Shown here piece by piece: positions 1 to 6,759 of a DNA stretch of 64,000 nucleotides (positions are counted from its first letter, which is position 1; every line of letters begins with the position of its first letter). The DNA is from Sphingomonas gellani. GTDB lineage: Bacteria > Pseudomonadota > Alphaproteobacteria > Sphingomonadales > Sphingomonadaceae. Position numbers and translations under genes: made by a program. Where the stretch lies: positions 186,001 through 250,000 of the forward strand of contig NZ_FOCF01000003.1 in NCBI RefSeq assembly GCF_900110035.1, in the 5' to 3' direction. The notes beneath the pieces are model-generated. The model was not told the DNA's origin. It was given only the letters and a program-made list of their open reading frames with translations, and made no database searches.

Positions 1-2
1 AT

Positions 3-245
3 GGTGGTTGGCTGTTGCACGCGGGCGACGCGTATTTCTATCGCGGCGAAATGCGTCAGGCTCGTCGCCATTGTACGCCCGGTCTCCGAGCTTATCAGCG
101 GTTGATGGAAGTCAGTTCAACCCACCGCCTGCGGAACCAGGAGCGGCTTCGGCGACTTTCCCTGGAGCACGCCAACGAGGTGTCGATCGCCTGTGCCCAC
201 GATCCCGTCGAACTGGAACAATGCCAGGCAGGGCAGCCCCTCTGA
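3..245 (+). CDS. MBL-fold metallo-hydrolase, C-terminal end (partial at window edge)
   Basis: Only the last ~80 codons lie in the window; the frame is open from base 3 with no start codon needed. The visible part begins with a Leu-His-Ala-Gly-Asp-Ala-Tyr-Phe stretch and carries a CAHDP motif near the C-terminus. Both look like the last metal-ligand region of metallo-beta-lactamase-fold hydrolases, where Asp bridges the metals and a later His binds one of them. The substrate cannot be inferred. It is followed 37 bases later by a truncated stress gene. Family assignment rests on motif recall from a fragment, so it is moderate. Confidence 0.6.
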   Translation, partial: GGWLLHAGDAYFYRGEMRQARRHCTPGLRAYQRLMEVSSTHRLRNQERLRRLSLEHANEVSIACAHDPVELEQCQAGQPL

Positions 246-282
246 TCCCGAAATTCATGCAACCGCAAGAGGAGCACAGACC

Positions 283-636
283 ATGACAAGCCAACAGGAT
301 GTCGTTCGCGAACTGTTCGTGACCGGACTGGTCAACGCCCATGCGGTGGAGAAGCAGGCCCTGTCGATCATGACTCCGCGGGTAGAGCGGATCGAGAACT
401 ACCCCGAAGTTGCTGACCGGCTGCGCCTTCATATCAGGGAGACGGAAGGACAAATTGCTCGGCTTGACGAGCTCTTGGCGGCCTTTGACACGAGCGGTTC
501 CGTGCTGAAGGACATGGGTCTCAGCATGTCAGGCAGCATGGCCGCGCTGACACACAGCGTGGCGGGGGATGAGATCGTCAAGAACAGCTTCGCCAACTAC
601 GCTTTCGAGCATTTCGAGATCGCCGCGTACAAGTCA
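283..636 (+). pseudogene. DUF892/YciF-type ferritin-like protein, C-terminally truncated
   Basis: The frame from ATG 283 reads as a YciE/YciF (DUF892) ferritin-like stress protein for about 118 residues. It is rich in helices with spaced Glu/His (for example HAVEKQA, RETEGQIARLDELL and FEHFEIAAYKS). Family members are usually about 160-170 residues. After AAYKS the frame runs into unrelated basic, Pro/Arg/Ser-rich sequence up to base 1530, and the DNA from 675 is used in another frame by a different gene. I read this as loss of the last helix by a deletion or recombination junction near 636. A product without the fourth helix is unlikely to be functional. Confidence 0.55.
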
Positions 637-674
637 CGACGCCCCATCGGCGCCGCAGCAGCGGAGCTCTGCCA

Positions 675-1175
675 ATGTACAATCACGCCCTCGAACGGGA
701 ACTGGAAGCTCACGAGCGCTACCATACCGCGCCCCTTTGCTGGTGGCGGACGCTCGCCGCCGAGCAGTTCGCCCAGAACGCTGACGTCGTCGAGGCGGCA
801 GTCGCGTCGATCGCGGCCGTCTCCCGTCTCGCCCCCGACCATCTCATCGGCGAGCTCACCACCTCACTGGAGGAGGAGCGCGCCAGAACCTGGAACGAAC
901 TTGCCGCCTTCTACATGCGGCTTGACGGAATGCAGCTTGGGCTCTGTGCCGAGATCGCGGGTAGCGCGGCGGCGCTCAGCGCGAACCTTATGGACCCGCT
1001 CGGCCTGGTCACTCTGCTCAACCTTCTCGCAGCCATACCTGACGATGAACCCAGCCGCGCGGCTCGCGACCGCCGCGACGTGGCTTGGCGAGCGCGGCGC
1101 GCTTCTGAACCGCACAACGATGGCCGAAGTCGAATGGCACCCCCGCCACCGTCGTCGAGAGTGGGACGAGGATGA
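675..1175 (+). CDS. hypothetical helical protein
   Basis: The ATG-started frame encodes 166 residues. The first ~125 are mainly alpha-helical with normal high third-position GC (ELEAHERYHTAP, then alternating Ala/Leu/Glu segments), and a hydrophobic stretch near residues 90-115 could be a membrane or buried helix. The last ~40 residues are Arg/Pro-rich and may be read-through past the original end. No family recognised. It starts just after the break in the DUF892 gene, so its own N-terminus may have been lost at the same junction. Confidence 0.4.
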   Translation: MYNHALERELEAHERYHTAPLCWWRTLAAEQFAQNADVVEAAVASIAAVSRLAPDHLIGELTTSLEEERARTWNELAAFYMRLDGMQLGLCAEIAGSAAALSANLMDPLGLVTLLNLLAAIPDDEPSRAARDRRDVAWRARRASEPHNDGRSRMAPPPPSSRVGRG

Positions 1176-1201
1176 CGGGGCGTACTTCGACGGGAGACTG
1201 A

Positions 1202-1417
1202 ATGATGGATCCGCTCAATCTCTTCGGTGCTGGTACCGCCATGGTCGGGCTCGGTGGCGTCGCTGTCGCCGTCCAGGCCTGTATCGAGGTGATCGCCGTT
1301 CCGCGCATCGGTCGATCTATCGCAGACTGGCCGGTGCTCGCCGCGATGATCTTCATCCTGGCCGTGGATCTCGTCATCGTCGGACTGGGCGCGACCATCG
1401 CGCTCGTCCGGATCTGA
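1202..1417 (+). CDS. small two-helix membrane protein
   Basis: 71 residues with two clear hydrophobic segments: about residues 7-30 (FGAGTAMVGLGGVAVAVQAC) and 44-69 (PVLAAMIFILAVDLVIVGLG). A short basic loop (PRIGRSIADW) separates them. The start has two adjacent ATGs preceded by a GGGAGA-like ribosome site. No family recognised. It lies among other short accessory genes and is followed after 11 bases by a 33-residue frame. Confidence 0.5.
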   Translation: MMDPLNLFGAGTAMVGLGGVAVAVQACIEVIAVPRIGRSIADWPVLAAMIFILAVDLVIVGLGATIALVRI

Positions 1418-1428
1418 AGGAGGTCGGC

Positions 1429-1530
1429 ATGGCGAAGCTGAGCAAGCGCTCCGTCAGGAGCAACCTGCCTGCCGTCCAGGCGCAGCACGGTGGCGAGCGC
1501 CGCATCGGCTCGGCCGTGATCCCGGTCTAG
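1429..1530 (+). CDS. possible 33-residue basic peptide
   Basis: Short frame MAKLSKRSVRSNLPAV... with a strong AAGGAGG ribosome site (1417-1423) six bases before the ATG. Its sequence is basic at the N-terminus with no membrane segment. Nothing identifies a function. It is kept because the ribosome site is one of the best in the region and the spacing to the previous gene looks operonic. Confidence 0.35.
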   Translation: MAKLSKRSVRSNLPAVQAQHGGERRIGSAVIPV

Positions 1531-1542
1531 GCCGTCTACCAT

Positions 1543-1923
1543 GTGCCCGCGGTGCACAGGCCCGGTCCCGGCAGGTGGTCGCGCGAAGCCGACAAGATCG
1601 CGTGGACTGATCCCGCGACCGGCCTCGGCTGCATCATTCGGCGCGAACGGAACGGCGGCCATCTCTCCGGCTATGTCGGCGTCGGGCCTGACCATACGCT
1701 CTTCGGCGTCGAATGGCAGGCGATCCCCGCCAGCCTCGACATCGAGGTCCATGGCGGCATCTCCTACGCCGCCGCCTGCGACGCGAGCGGTCCGGAGGAG
1801 ATCTCGGTCTGCCACGTTCCGCGTGGCACCTCGCCGGGGAGCGGAGGGCATATCTGGTGGGTGGGTTTCGAGTGCAACCACATCACCGACCTGGTGCCCG
1901 ACCGAACGAACGGGCACCTTTAA
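1543..1923 (+). CDS. conserved hypothetical protein of sphingomonad accessory DNA
   Basis: 126 residues from a GTG start (an overlapping ATG at 1541 is out of frame). The protein is soluble, with many aromatic and glycine residues (GRWSREADKIAWTDPATGLG, GGHLSGYVGVGPDH, GGHIWWVGFECNH). The pattern resembles short proteins common on sphingomonad and rhizobial plasmids and islands, but I know no assigned function. The C-terminus is abrupt (DRTNGHL), and a frame change here cannot be excluded because the next frame continues open. Three Cys and several His occur, but no clear metal motif. Confidence 0.5.
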   Translation: MPAVHRPGPGRWSREADKIAWTDPATGLGCIIRRERNGGHLSGYVGVGPDHTLFGVEWQAIPASLDIEVHGGISYAAACDASGPEEISVCHVPRGTSPGSGGHIWWVGFECNHITDLVPDRTNGHL

Positions 1924-2145
1924 CCGGGTGGTCTGGACATACGTGTCCGCCACCCGGCCGAAGAAGCTCTTCGACCGTCATTGGTCTTTCGACCGACTCT
2001 CGTTCAGGGTTTCCACGCCCCGGCTCGGGAACCGCTTCCCGTGCATCGGCGAACATAGGTCGCCGATTTCAGGATGGCGACCATTTTCAGGATGGATCAC
2101 GCGGTAACCATCGATATGCCCGCCGGACGTGCCGCAGATGGAGCC

Positions 2146-2592
2146 ATGCCGACCTTCCTGACGCTTGCCGCCGCCGTTCCCCTCCTGCCGGCGGGCACCT
2201 CGTTCACCTGTACCCCGACCCGCGTCTGGGACGGGGACGGGCCGGTGTGGTGCGCAGAGGGGCCGCGCCTGCGCATCGCCGGCGTCGCGGCGCGCGAGCG
2301 CGACGGCTCGTGCCGGTTGAACCAGCCCTGTCCCTCGGCGACAGCTTCGGCATCTCGCGATGCGCTGGTCCGGCTCGTCGGACGTCCGACCGGCCGCTCA
2401 CGTGAAGGACACGTGCTCGTGACGGGAGGGACGATGCGTTGCGTCTCGAACGGCCCTGCGGGCGGCAGTCGGACAGGCGCATGGTGCACGAAGGCGGCCG
2501 GCGTCGACCTGTCGTGCGCGCTGGTCGCGAGCGGGACCGTGCTCCGGTGGAGCCGATACTGGCGCGACCATGGCTGCGGAGGGCGCGGCTGA
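2146..2592 (+). CDS. secreted thermonuclease-like (SNase-fold) protein
   Basis: The ATG at 2146 gives 148 residues that begin with a signal-peptide-like segment (MPTFLTLAAAVPLLPAG). The core TFxCTPTRVWDGDGPVWC, then GPRLRIAGVAARERDGSC and later HVLVTGGTMRC, matches the order of the staphylococcal-nuclease fold (Asp-Gly-Asp turn, RLxGIxAxE-like strand). The catalytic Arg/Glu set is not obviously complete, so nuclease activity is uncertain. The longer frame from 2074 adds residues that would hide the signal peptide, so I prefer 2146. Several paired Cys fit an extracytoplasmic protein. Confidence 0.6.
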   Translation: MPTFLTLAAAVPLLPAGTSFTCTPTRVWDGDGPVWCAEGPRLRIAGVAARERDGSCRLNQPCPSATASASRDALVRLVGRPTGRSREGHVLVTGGTMRCVSNGPAGGSRTGAWCTKAAGVDLSCALVASGTVLRWSRYWRDHGCGGRG

Positions 2593-2625
2593 TGCCGAGG
2601 GGGGACGCGGTACGGACTCGAAGAC

Positions 2626-2745
2626 ATGCCGCTGGAGCGACACGGCGCGCTGGTGCTCGACATCCGGGACGGCGGTACGTGGCGGCTCATGCAGGGTGGC
2701 GAGCGACGCGACACGACGTCTTGCGACCAACCGCAGAAGCCGTAG
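2626..2745 (+). CDS. possible 39-residue protein, DUF5818-like
   Basis: Short frame starting MPLERHGALVLDIRDGGTWR. The D-x-G-G-x-W-R-L pattern is reminiscent of the small beta-barrel DUF5818 proteins found beside thermonuclease-like genes in sphingomonads, but only the first half of such a domain is present. It could be a truncated copy or chance reading. Confidence 0.25.
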   Translation: MPLERHGALVLDIRDGGTWRLMQGGERRDTTSCDQPQKP

Positions 2746-2755
2746 GCTGGCCGGC

Positions 2756-2938
2756 ATGGGCAATCCATTCCGCTTCGCCGGCGCCTGGGCGCTCTTCGCT
2801 GCCGGTCACATGGCGACGATCCTGGCCGCCTGTCGCACGCCCCTCGCCGGCAGGGCGTACCAGCGCCTCATGGCGGCATCGACCCGCGTCCAGGGCCGAT
2901 CAGCCTTCGGACCATGGTCCGCCCACGTCGAACCGTGA
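2756..2938 (+). CDS. small hypothetical protein with one membrane segment
   Basis: 60 residues from ATG 2756. A hydrophobic stretch at about residues 5-25 (FRFAGAWALFAAGHMATILA) could span the membrane; the rest is polar. It overlaps the start of the following DUF6961-type gene by a few bases (GTG 2935), which suggests co-translation. No family recognised. Confidence 0.35.
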   Translation: MGNPFRFAGAWALFAAGHMATILAACRTPLAGRAYQRLMAASTRVQGRSAFGPWSAHVEP

Positions 2939-3123
2939 CCCCGGATCAGGAACGATGGGCAGAAGCGATCGCGATGCACCGGATGCATGGCGACAGGGCG
3001 GTCCCATGGCTCGCGGAGCGTGTCGGCGAACTGGCGCTGATCGGGGACGAAGCGGGCGTGGGCCGGTTCCGGGAGATCGCCTGGCGGCTGGAGCAGCTGA
3101 CGACGCAGGGATCGGTGGAATGA
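2935..3123 (+). CDS. DUF6961-type small protein
   Basis: From GTG 2935 the product begins with TPDQERWAEA and continues as a compact helical protein (HGDRAVPWLAERVGEL, ALIGDEAGVGRFREIAWRL). This is the layout of the short DUF6961 proteins I recall from sphingomonad genomes. An ATG at 2914 in the same frame would add seven basic residues; GTG is preferred because family members start at the TPDQERW block. The stop overlaps the next start as ATGA at 3120. Function unknown. Confidence 0.55.
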   Translation: MTPDQERWAEAIAMHRMHGDRAVPWLAERVGELALIGDEAGVGRFREIAWRLEQLTTQGSVE

Positions 3124-3215
3124 TGTTGGCCGTCTGGCGTGCCGTCGGTCGTGATGCCGCCTGGCTGGGCCTGCTGGCGGTCGTCTGTGTCGCTGCCCTA
3201 TTCGGGTTCGGCTGA
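3120..3215 (+). CDS. 31-residue single-span membrane peptide
   Basis: ATGATG start overlapping the previous stop (ATGA). The product has a short N-terminal part with two Arg and one Asp, then a continuous hydrophobic helix (AAWLGLLAVVCVAALFGFG). Translational coupling to the DUF6961-type gene supports it being real. Function unknown. Confidence 0.4.
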   Translation: MMLAVWRAVGRDAAWLGLLAVVCVAALFGFG

Positions 3216-3434
3216 CACTTGGATATGGGCGGCCCTCCCAGCGAGGAGCCCAGCCCTCGTGATGAGGGCGTCGATCCTACCATCGGTGCCGGCCGGCGCT
3301 GCGCTCTCCAGGCGCGCCTGGGCTGCGACCAGCTGCGTCCAGACATCCCAGGCTTCAACCTTGTCCGCCAGATACGCGCAGTGGGCCAGGCGAGCCTGGA
3401 GCTCCAGTCGGAGCAGTGTAGTTTCGATTGTCAT
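3198..3434 (-). CDS. hypothetical helical protein
   Basis: 78 residues on the minus strand, ATG at 3434. Strongly amphipathic helical sequence with high third-position GC (TLLRLELQARLAHCAYLADK, then LVAAQARLESA and DALITRAGLLAGRA). It reads away from the LuxR-type gene that starts at 3506, so 3435-3505 would be a divergent promoter region. Its 3' end overlaps the end of the 31-residue membrane gene by 18 bases, tail to tail. No family assigned. Confidence 0.5.
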   Translation of the reverse strand: MTIETTLLRLELQARLAHCAYLADKVEAWDVWTQLVAAQARLESAAPAGTDGRIDALITRAGLLAGRAAHIQVSAEPE

Positions 3435-3505
3435 TGATCAAGGATAGTCCAGCGGCCTCAATCTCCTACTCAAAGGAGGCGCGGTCATCCGGTATCGCGG
3501 CCAAC

Positions 3506-4033
3506 ATGGATCAGTCTTCCTACGATTCGTTGACCGAACGCGAGCTGGAGTGCCTGCGGCTGGTCGCCACTGGTCGTACTTCAAAGGAGATCGCCCTGCT
3601 GCTGGGCATCTCCAAGCACCGCGTCGACGAGGTCGTGGACGGCGCTCGCGGCAAGCTGGGCGGCCTGCGGCGAACCACCGCCGCTCGACTGGTGATCGAG
3701 CACGAGGTGCCAGCATCCCCCCATCCGGTCGGGGGTGACGTGATCGGGGTCGCCGACCCAGTCCGCCCGACACCAGAAGCGGCTCAGGAACAGCAGCAGG
3801 CCCCTGTCGCCGAGGTGCGGGAGACGTCGGTCCCATTCGACCACTTCCCCCCGGTTCGGACCGAAAGGCCGCCTGACGTCGAAGAGAAGCATGGCCTCGA
3901 TCCGGCCAGGCTTGTCCACACGACGCTGCTCCTGACGATCACGGTGCTCATAGCGGTGCTCGTGCTCGTCACGCCAAAGCTCGGCGGGGTGTTCATGCAC
4001 CTCGGCGCGCTCGTGAAACCGTACTATCACTGA
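3506..4033 (+). CDS. membrane-anchored LuxR-type helix-turn-helix protein
   Basis: 175 residues from ATG 3506. Residues ~5-55 are a GerE/LuxR HTH (LTERELECLRLVATGRTSKE, IALLLGISKHRVDEVV). A Pro/Glu/Gln-rich linker of about 75 residues follows, then one membrane helix near the C-terminus (LLLTITVLIAVLVLVTP). There is no receiver or ligand domain. This HTH-linker-TM layout recurs in sphingomonad accessory regions. DNA binding is a fair inference; the signal is unknown. A GGAGG lies at 3476-3480, far from this ATG, so a non-ATG upstream start in the same frame is possible. Confidence 0.65.
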   Translation: MDQSSYDSLTERELECLRLVATGRTSKEIALLLGISKHRVDEVVDGARGKLGGLRRTTAARLVIEHEVPASPHPVGGDVIGVADPVRPTPEAAQEQQQAPVAEVRETSVPFDHFPPVRTERPPDVEEKHGLDPARLVHTTLLLTITVLIAVLVLVTPKLGGVFMHLGALVKPYYH

Positions 4034-4067
4034 GCCCGGGGCTGATCGCTTCCGGGAGGGAGTTTGC

Positions 4068-4403
4068 ATGTCTCGAGTTTCTGACACCCACATCGCCACC
4101 GTTGCCAAGAGCGTCATTGCGGCGGAGCGGTCCAACGACCGCAGCATCGCCGACCTTTCGCGCTGCATGACCAGCATGATCGAGCAGCGTACCTCATCCC
4201 GGACGATCCTCGATCCCGATGCCATCGCGGCCATCCGCAAGGTATGCCGCAGCATCGATCTCTCCCTCGCCGCCCAGGCGGAGCTGGCGGACGCTCACGC
4301 GATCCTGACGGCCCTGCCGACGAAGCTGGCGGCGGACCAGTTCGGTCCAGGCTGCGCGCTGCTCCCGGAAGCTCAAGTCCTCTCGATCGCCGCCGCGGCA
4401 TAG
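4068..4403 (+). CDS. hypothetical protein
   Basis: 111 residues, ATG at 4068 with a GGGAGGG ribosome site about nine bases upstream. Mixed helical, no membrane segment and no recognised motif. An Ala/Leu-rich C-terminal half (AAQAELADAHAILTALPTKL) suggests coiled or bundled helices. It sits 34 bases after the LuxR-type gene in the same orientation and is probably co-transcribed. Confidence 0.5.
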   Translation: MSRVSDTHIATVAKSVIAAERSNDRSIADLSRCMTSMIEQRTSSRTILDPDAIAAIRKVCRSIDLSLAAQAELADAHAILTALPTKLAADQFGPGCALLPEAQVLSIAAAA

Positions 4404-4441
4404 GCGTTGACCGCTGACCGGCGTCCTGCTTCGAATGGCCG

Positions 4442-4942
4442 ATGCTCTGGTACATCTATGGGTTCTGGATCGCGCTCGCCGCGCTGTTCGCCGCTGCCTA
4501 CAGGTTCGGCGGGCGCACGGAACGCCAGGTCGCCACGATGTACCTTGCGGCGGCCATCGGGACGCTGGTTCTTCGCCCGGCTCTGGCCATGCGTTGGAGG
4601 GACGTCGAGCCGGCGATCCTGCTTGTCGACGTCCTGCTCGCGCTGGGAATGATGCGGCTCGGCATCCGCTCGGGCAAAATATGGATACTGACCGCGTCCG
4701 CGCTCCAGATTCTCTCGTCGCTGGCCCATCTGGCGCGAGCCATGGATCCGACGCTCTGGTGGTTCGGCTACCAGTTGATGGAGGAGGCGGGGAGCTATCC
4801 CATGCTGGTCCTGCTAGCGATCGGCATCTGTCAGCATCACTCGCGGAAGCAGGGGCAGGTCGTGGCGAGTGCCGTGCCGTCGCGGAACGACTTATCCGCC
4901 TGGCAGGCAGCACCGACGCCAACCGAACCGCGGAGCGGCTGA
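4442..4942 (+). CDS. multi-pass membrane protein
   Basis: 166 residues with about five hydrophobic segments (FWIALAALFAAAYRFG, then VATMYLAAAIGTLVL, PAILLVDVLLALGMM, WILTASALQILSSLA, SYPMLVLLAIGIC). The C-terminal tail is polar. No family recognised. Its 3' part overlaps the RadC-like frame that follows, so the two may be translationally coupled. Confidence 0.5.
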   Translation: MLWYIYGFWIALAALFAAAYRFGGRTERQVATMYLAAAIGTLVLRPALAMRWRDVEPAILLVDVLLALGMMRLGIRSGKIWILTASALQILSSLAHLARAMDPTLWWFGYQLMEEAGSYPMLVLLAIGICQHHSRKQGQVVASAVPSRNDLSAWQAAPTPTEPRSG

Positions 4943-5466
4943 TCGACGGCTTCGGGTCGCTTCCCGCCGCGCTGGCAGCGACTGACGAATGTCGCGCCCG
5001 CATCCTCGGGCAGGACCAAGCGGCCGTGCAGGCGATCGCAGCCTTCAAGGCCGGCCTGACCCACGTCACCCAGTATCGGGCGGCCGAGCGGCCGCTTCTG
5101 ACGAACTGGCAGGCGCTGCTCGACTACCTCCACGTCGACATGGCGCATCTCGCGGTCGAGAGGTTCCGCGTACTCCACCTCAACACGCGCAACATGCTGA
5201 TCCGCGACGATGTCATCACCGAGGGTACCATCGACCACACGCCCATACATCCCCGCGAGGTCGTTCGTCGCGCGATTGAGCTCGGCTCCGCCGCCATCAT
5301 CCTGGTCCACAACCATCCTTCAGGCGACCCTTCGCCCAGTCGCTCCGATATCGACGTCACGCGCAACGTCGCGGAAGTCGGCAAGCGTCTCGGCATCGCG
5401 GTCCTTGACCACGTCATCGTCGGCGCGAGCGGCCATGTCTCGCTCCGGGCTCAAGGCCTGATCTGA
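4759..5466 (+). CDS. RadC/MPN (JAMM) domain protein
   Basis: The C-terminal ~120 residues are a clear RadC-type MPN domain. They include VLHLNTRNMLIRDDVITEGT and the metal motif HNHPSGDPSPSRSD, which supplies the His-x-His-x10-Asp zinc ligands. A short helical region with DGFGSLPAALAATDE lies before it. The family is common on mobile elements; RadC is not needed for ordinary DNA repair in E. coli, and its role is unsettled. The start is uncertain: no ATG lies close to the domain, and GTG 4759 is only the nearest upstream candidate. It lies inside the preceding membrane-protein gene in another frame. Confidence 0.7.
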   Translation: MVRLPVDGGGGELSHAGPASDRHLSASLAEAGAGRGECRAVAERLIRLAGSTDANRTAERLIDGFGSLPAALAATDECRARILGQDQAAVQAIAAFKAGLTHVTQYRAAERPLLTNWQALLDYLHVDMAHLAVERFRVLHLNTRNMLIRDDVITEGTIDHTPIHPREVVRRAIELGSAAIILVHNHPSGDPSPSRSDIDVTRNVAEVGKRLGIAVLDHVIVGASGHVSLRAQGLI

Positions 5467-5599
5467 CTATTGAAACCAGAATTGCCGCCATTTCGGATTA
5501 GTCGGCGTCGTTGATACCCCATCGGCCTTGGCGCTACCGGTTGCGTCTCGAGTTGACTGACGCTTCGCGACCCTCATTCAGTTCTGCGTACGCAACACG

Positions 5600-5790
5600 A
5601 TGAGCCCTCAGACACCCGCCGGACCCTTTCTGACCCTGAACTCGGCCGACCGCATGGCGCCACCTACAATTTCATCAGCGGCATGTGGAACGGACCGCGA
5701 GGGCCGTTGTGCGACGATCCCAACCATATTCCACAGAGCAAGAAGAACGACGTGGAAACCGGAGAGGATCAGAAGGGGCAGGAGAGTGGC
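5600..5790 (+). other. candidate graspetide precursor region, frame unsettled
   Basis: ATP-grasp maturases of the MvdD type usually follow a short precursor gene, and this is the only space for one. ATG 5600 opens a frame starting MSPQTPAGPFLTLNSADR in the same frame as the maturase, but coding character (GC at third positions) shifts one frame over at about 5655. From there the other frame reads TYNFISGMWNGPRGPLCDDP followed by a Lys/Asp/Glu/Thr-rich tail (SKKNDVETGEDQKGQES). The tail has the Thr/Ser/Lys donors and Asp/Glu acceptors that such ligases join. Either the precursor has a frameshift or it starts at a non-ATG codon. I cannot decide. Confidence 0.3.
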
Positions 5791-6736
5791 ACACCAAGTC
5801 GAGGTGCTGATCCTGACAAGCGATCTCGACTTCGCCACCGACCGGGTCTGCCGCGAACTGACGCGCAGGGGAAGGAAGTTTCTCCGCCTCAACCGAGAGC
5901 AGTTGGGCGACGTCCTGCTAGCGCTAGATCCGACCGAACCTCGGCTGACCTGCCGTCACGACGGTCGCACATGGACAGTCGGGTCGGAGCTTCGATCGGT
6001 ATGGTGGCGCCAAGGCACGTTTGATCGGAACGTCGCGGGGAACGGGGCGGAGGTGGAGGATCAGCTGCAGCGTTCGCAGTGGTCCGCTTTCATGCGTTCC
6101 ATGATGGTTTTCGATGACGCGCGATGGTTTAATTGTCCCTCCGCAGTGTACCGTGCCGAAATCAAGGCGTTGCAGCTCGCCGCAGCCGCGGAGGTCGGCT
6201 TCGATGTGCCACGCACGGTCATGACCAACGATCCTGATATCAACCCTCCGGCAGCCGATGGTCTTCCCGTCGCAATTAAGAGCGTGGACACGCTACTGCT
6301 GCGCGACGGCCCGGACCAGCTGTTCGGCTACACGTCGATCATGGACTGGAAGGATGCGGCCCTTCCAGAATTGACGGCGGCTCTGACCGTTCAGCAGGCG
6401 CTTATGAACAAGCTCGACCTTCGGGTCACCGTCGTCGAGGACCGTCTCTGGTGTACGTCAATCAAGCGTGCCGGGGAGGGCATCGAAGTCGATTGGCGAC
6501 TGACCGGGAAGGACCAACTGGAGATCGTCGATCACGTCCTCAGCGACGAGGACGCGAATCGTTGCCGCGAGTTCGTAGCTAGGCTTGGCCTGCGGTATGG
6601 AGCCATTGATCTAGCGGTCGCCGCCGGACGAAGCTGGTTCATCGAGATCAATCCAACCGGTGAATGGGGATGGGTCGACGGAGAGACACGACCGATCGCC
6701 GCGGCAATTGCAGTCGCGCTGTCATGCTCGCGCTAG
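5786..6736 (+). CDS. ATP-grasp ligase, MvdD/graspetide-maturase type
   Basis: GTG 5786, with a CAGGAGA-type site just upstream, gives 316 residues starting AHQVEVLILTSDLDFATDR. Three regions stand out: an N-terminal pre-ATP-grasp domain with SVWWRQGTFDRN (~71-82); a central Lys-containing ATP site (VAIKSVDTL); and a C-terminal EINPTGEWGW (~287-296), whose Glu and Asn would bind Mg2+. This layout matches the MvdC/MvdD-type enzymes that form ester or amide crosslinks in ribosomal peptides. It differs from RimK in its N-terminus. The frame is open back to 5600. A membrane protein follows 23 bases later. Family call is good; peptide target is inferred. Confidence 0.7.
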   Translation: MAHQVEVLILTSDLDFATDRVCRELTRRGRKFLRLNREQLGDVLLALDPTEPRLTCRHDGRTWTVGSELRSVWWRQGTFDRNVAGNGAEVEDQLQRSQWSAFMRSMMVFDDARWFNCPSAVYRAEIKALQLAAAAEVGFDVPRTVMTNDPDINPPAADGLPVAIKSVDTLLLRDGPDQLFGYTSIMDWKDAALPELTAALTVQQALMNKLDLRVTVVEDRLWCTSIKRAGEGIEVDWRLTGKDQLEIVDHVLSDEDANRCREFVARLGLRYGAIDLAVAAGRSWFIEINPTGEWGWVDGETRPIAAAIAVALSCSR

Positions 6737-6759
6737 ATCGTGTCCGAAGGGTGGCCAGC

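Noticed and set aside
193..1530. One long plus-strand frame of 445 codons
   Set aside because: Only 283-636 looks like protein. The rest is Arg/Pro/Ser-rich and covers DNA better explained by genes in other frames (675-1175, 1202-1417).
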